Below are positions 60,746 to 64,000 of a DNA stretch of 64,000 bases, piece after piece. The position numbers were made by a program, and so were the translations under genes. This stretch comes from Prunus persica (taxonomy: Eukaryota > Streptophyta > Magnoliopsida > Rosales > Rosaceae). Each line of letters opens with the position of its first letter. The first letter of the stretch is position 1. A model generated the notes under the pieces. The model had not been told where the DNA came from, ran no database searches, and was given only the letters and a program-made list of their open reading frames with translations. The stretch spans positions 15,793,507-15,857,506 of the forward strand of contig NC_034015.1 of NCBI RefSeq assembly GCF_000346465.2. Reading direction: 5' to 3'.

Positions 60746-63037
60746 TCACGTTGGTGCATAGATGTCGACAATGCCCAACTGATCTAGTGAATTGTGGAAT
60801 GCTTTACTGGAAATCGCCTTTGTCAAAATATCCGCCAATTGATCCTCGGATTTCACAAAAGGAAACTGAAACACTTTAGCCTCAAGCTTCTGTTTGATGA
60901 AGTGTCGATCCACCTCAACATGTTTAGTACGATCATGCTGAACCGGATTCTGTGCAATGGCTATAGCAGCCTTGTTGTCACAAAAGAGATTCATTGTGGA
61001 CGTAGGTTTATACCCGAGTTCAATAAGCAACTTTCTTAACCAAAGAAGTTCACAAATCCCTTTAGTCATGCCTCTGAACTCGGCTTCTGCACTGGATAAA
61101 GCTACTACATTCTGTTTCTTGCTCCTCCATGTCACCAAATTACCTCTCACGAATGTGAAGTAACCCGATGTGGATTTTCTATCTGTTACATTACCTGCCC
61201 AATCTGCATCTAAATAACCATCAATATTTAGATGACCATGCTTTGAGAACATAAGTCCTTTTCCAGGTGCAGACTTCAAATATCTAAGTATCCGAAGAAC
61301 TGCATTCATGTGGTCTTCACTTGGAGAGTGCATAAATTGATTGACAACGCTCACCGCATAAGCAATGTCTGGTCGAGTATGTGACAAATAGATCAATCTT
61401 CCCATTAACCTTTGGTATCTTTCTTTGTTAGTTGGAACTTGATCCGGATATTCTCCAAGATGATGATTCTGAACAATAGGAGTGTCCGCAGGTTTACAAT
61501 CTAGCATTCCTGTGTCTGTCAACAAGTCTAAGACATATTTCCTTTGAGAGAGAAATATGCCTTGCTGCGATCGAGCCACCTCAATTCCCAAGAAATACTT
61601 GAGTCCACCTAGATCCTTCATCTCAAACTCCGTAGCCAGATAGTCTTGTAGCTGTGATATTTCCTGTTTATCATTCCCAGTAATAATCATATCATCAACA
61701 TAGATTATTAATGCTGTTACCTTCCCTTTTTGATGTTTCAAGAACAGAGTATGATCTGAGTTGCACTGTTTGAAACCATTGTTCTTCATTGCCATGGTGA
61801 ACCGTCCAAACCATGCACGTGGTGACTGTTTCAATCCATACAATGCTTTTCGTAACCTGCAAACTGTTCTAGTCTGAGTAGTATTATATCCAGGAGGAAT
61901 GTCCATGTACACCTCCTCCGTGAGTTCACCATGTAGAAAAGCATTTTTTACATCAAACTGGTGTAGTGGCCAATCCAAATTAGCTGCAAGGGACAATAAG
62001 ACTCTGACGGTGTTTAACTTTGCAACTGGTGCAAAAGTTTCTTCATAGTCTATACCATAGGTCTGTGTGTACCCTTTTGCCACAAGTCTTGCCTTGTATC
62101 GCTCGATAGATCCATCTGCATTGTGTTTTATAGTAAACACCCATCTACATCCGATAGTCTTTTTTCCTCGTGGTATAGTCTCCAATGTCCAAATCTGATT
62201 TTTCTCAAGAGCTTTCATCTCCTCTTTTATAGCTTGGACCCACTTAGGATCTTTCAATGCTTCAGAGACCTTGGTTGGAATATGGATAGCAGACAACTGA
62301 TGCACAAAAGCCTTGAGTGGTGCAGACAGCTTCTCAGTGGATACATGATTTGCAATTGGATACTTGGATGTCTTGCCAATATCCGGTGAATAACGGTTTG
62401 GTGGCTTCCCACGATTTTGCCTGAAAGGTAATTGATATCCAATAGTTTTATCATCTAAATGCACAAGTCTAGTAGAAGTAGTTACCTCAAGGATATTCTC
62501 AGGAGATTGGTCTGTTGGTACTGTTGAGTTAGAAGGGGAGTCTTCATCTTGTTGTTCTGTATTGTCTGTAGGTGTGGGACTCGGATCAGAAATATCTTCA
62601 CATGGATCAGGTGGGTCAGGCAATTGATCGCTATGAATGGGCGATTGGTCACTTTTCAACAGAGAGTAATCTCGTGCTCCAGACTCGGGATGATCAATCA
62701 TTTCTGTACATAGGAGAATTTCTTTGTTTTCCAAGTTGCTCCAATTCTGTTCTTCACTTCGTATCTCCCCCTGAAGCGCAGAATTGGATGATGGGTCATG
62801 GAAGAACAGCTCAGATTCCAGAAAAGTCACATCCAAAGTGACATAGGTTCGTTGGGTAGGAGGGTGATAACAGCGGTAACCTTTCTGATGAGTGGCATAA
62901 CCCACAAAAACACAACGAAGCGCACAGGGATCAAGTTTGCTACGTTGATTTTTGTGGAGAGGAACGAAAGCCACACATTCAAAGATTCGGGGTGTGAGTA
63001 CCAAAACAGAGGGCAGAGGTCTGTGTTGCGCAAGCAC
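60746..63037 (-). pseudogene. Copia polyprotein, truncated (integrase end, RT, RNase H)
   Basis: The 763-residue open frame begins in the C-terminal part of an integrase (about residues 1-75, with KLDPCALRCVFVGY), followed by a variable linker. The reverse transcriptase spans about 265-520 with catalytic D362 (FDVKNAF) and the YVDD box at 446-449. An RNase H-like domain closes the protein (DADWAGN, SSAEAEF, and CDNKAAI). A stop codon (TAG) lies just upstream at about 63038-63040, and homology to copia proteins continues a little past it, so the frame was interrupted before the break at 63.06 kb. As a relic it lacks gag, protease and the integrase core. Confidence 0.9.
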
Positions 63038-63061
63038 CTATAAAGGAGTTTTAAAGGTCAA

Positions 63062-63313
63062 TGTAACACCCCGACCCCAAATTTCTCCAAATTTTACCCT
63101 TATTTAATTATTTAATTATTTAAGAGTATTTTAGTCATATTTTTAACCGGGGAGAGTTTGGGACCGTGACTTATATTTTTGGATAGGTCGTACTGAGACG
63201 AATTCATAGACACGTAGTGGGCTCGAATCGGAGTTGTAACTAGAGAGATATGGTCAAAAGAAGTCCAGTGGCATAATCGTAAATATTTCAAAATGGAATT
63301 TTTTATAAAATCA

Positions 63314-63389
<76 letters not shown>

Positions 63390-64000
63390 GCGACTTCTCT
63401 CTCTCTCCCGTCGGCTCTCTCTCTTTCTCTCCTTGTATCTCCGGCCACCGACCACGGCTGTGGGCGGGGCCGATACCAAACTGACCGGGACGACGTCCCC
63501 ATCCTTCCCCGACCATTCCCCGCCGGCGACGCGGCCGTTGCTGGCCGAAAAATGCAGAAAACCGCCGGAAGGTCGTCGAAACTTCAACGCCGTCGATCTC
63601 CCTCCTCCGGCCACCATTTCCGTCGACCCAGGTATGGATCTTGAACCTCTCGAGCTGTTCTAGCTGCCTGTTGGTTGGGTTTTGATCGATTCGATCTCTA
63701 GATCACTCGATTTTCGAATTGAAAGTCGTCCGAAACTTCGGCGGCCGTGATCGGCCATTTTCGACCACTTTTTGGGGTAGGTCCAAGAACAAAAGTTGCT
63801 CCAAATAGGGTGTTATACCTAGGGTAGGAGTTTGGAGCCGAGATGTTGAGATTTTTCGGCGAAGCGTTATCGCTTTGGGCACCCACGCGCTGCCGGCGCG
63901 TGCGGCGGCGCGTGGGCACTGTAGAAAAGTAGCGATGTGTTCCGATGAGATCCTTAGGTTGTCACGAGTGCGTAGGATTTTGCGGATCTCAATTCGGACG
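63062..64000 (+). mobile_element. Probable Ty3-type LTR, start only
   Basis: The sequence changes character at TGTAACACCCCGACCCC. TG as the first bases, the run of C, and the long GC-rich region after a CT microsatellite resemble LTRs of large Ty3/gypsy (Tekay-like) elements in plant genomes. It abuts the broken copia element, so it was probably inserted into it. No coding domain, primer-binding site or far end is inside the window, and an unrelated repeat cannot be excluded. Confidence 0.6.
63319..63388. repeat. (CT)n microsatellite within the putative LTR
   Basis: About 34 CT units followed by further CT-rich sequence to 63431. Frames across it (Arg-Glu or Ser-Leu runs) are not genes. Confidence 0.95.

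Larger units (their letters stand above)
60502..63055 (-). mobile_element. Copia-type LTR retrotransposon, 3' part
   Basis: On the minus strand this segment contains the end of an integrase region, a complete reverse transcriptase and RNase H region, a purine tract and one LTR. The gag, protease and most of the integrase, as well as the 5' LTR, are absent, and a different repeat begins at 63062. It is a truncated copy that cannot move by itself. Confidence 0.9.

Noticed and set aside
63303..63617. Frames rich in Arg-Glu on minus strand
   Set aside because: Translation of the CT repeat in the putative LTR.
1..64000. CRISPR array, operon or prokaryotic system
   Set aside because: The direct repeats seen are microsatellites or local duplications; genes have introns, so a nuclear plant origin explains everything.

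Overview
This is a stretch of plant nuclear DNA. The genes have many introns with GT-AG borders, intergenic DNA is AT-rich, and the families are plant-specific: VRN1-like/REM B3 proteins, an extra-large G protein, a ROOT UVB SENSITIVE protein and a JINGUBANG-like WD40 protein. hAT, Mutator-like, copia and Ty3-type repeats lie between them. Overall character suggests a woody eudicot, possibly Rosaceae; the species is inference and cannot be proved from the sequence alone.

Layout. (1) 1-16.3 kb is a tandem cluster of B3-domain (REM/VRN1-like) genes on the + strand: the last exon of one gene (60-335), an orphan or alternative first exon (1715-1822), a three-B3 gene (2196-4622), a two-B3 gene (5404-7818), two decayed copies (8.46-9.02 kb and 10.11-11.36 kb) and another two-B3 gene (14518-16318). 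Two hAT-type elements (12311-12904 and 13281-14386) sit between the decayed copies and the last gene. (2) 17.2-25.5 kb holds two convergent housekeeping-type genes: a RUS (DUF647) gene on + and an extra-large G-alpha (XLG3-like) gene on -. (3) 25.5-31.7 kb is mostly AT-rich intergenic DNA with an intronless JINGUBANG-like WD40 gene on - (28861-30270), small repeats and a Mutator-type MITE (30970-31646). (4) 31766-35842 is an almost complete Mutator-like element with long terminal inverted repeats, a target-site duplication and a MULE/FAR1-type transposase carrying one frameshift. (5) 36216-57755 is one 36-exon VPS13-family lipid-transfer protein gene (about 3195 aa). (6) 59133-59444 is a small intronless gene of unknown function. 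(7) 60.5-64 kb is retrotransposon DNA: the 3' half of a copia element on -, cut by the start of what looks like a Ty3-type LTR.

For the main genes, every exon model given closes in frame with splice sites read directly from the sequence; the summed lengths are whole codons. Family assignments come from motif recognition only, with no database search. The genes do not form a pathway. What ties the window together is repeated local duplication of the B3 cluster and repeated transposon insertion into the gaps. I saw no clear evidence of a novel multi-gene system; the most interesting points are the B3 cluster with its spare first exon, and the MULE with related small derivatives close by.
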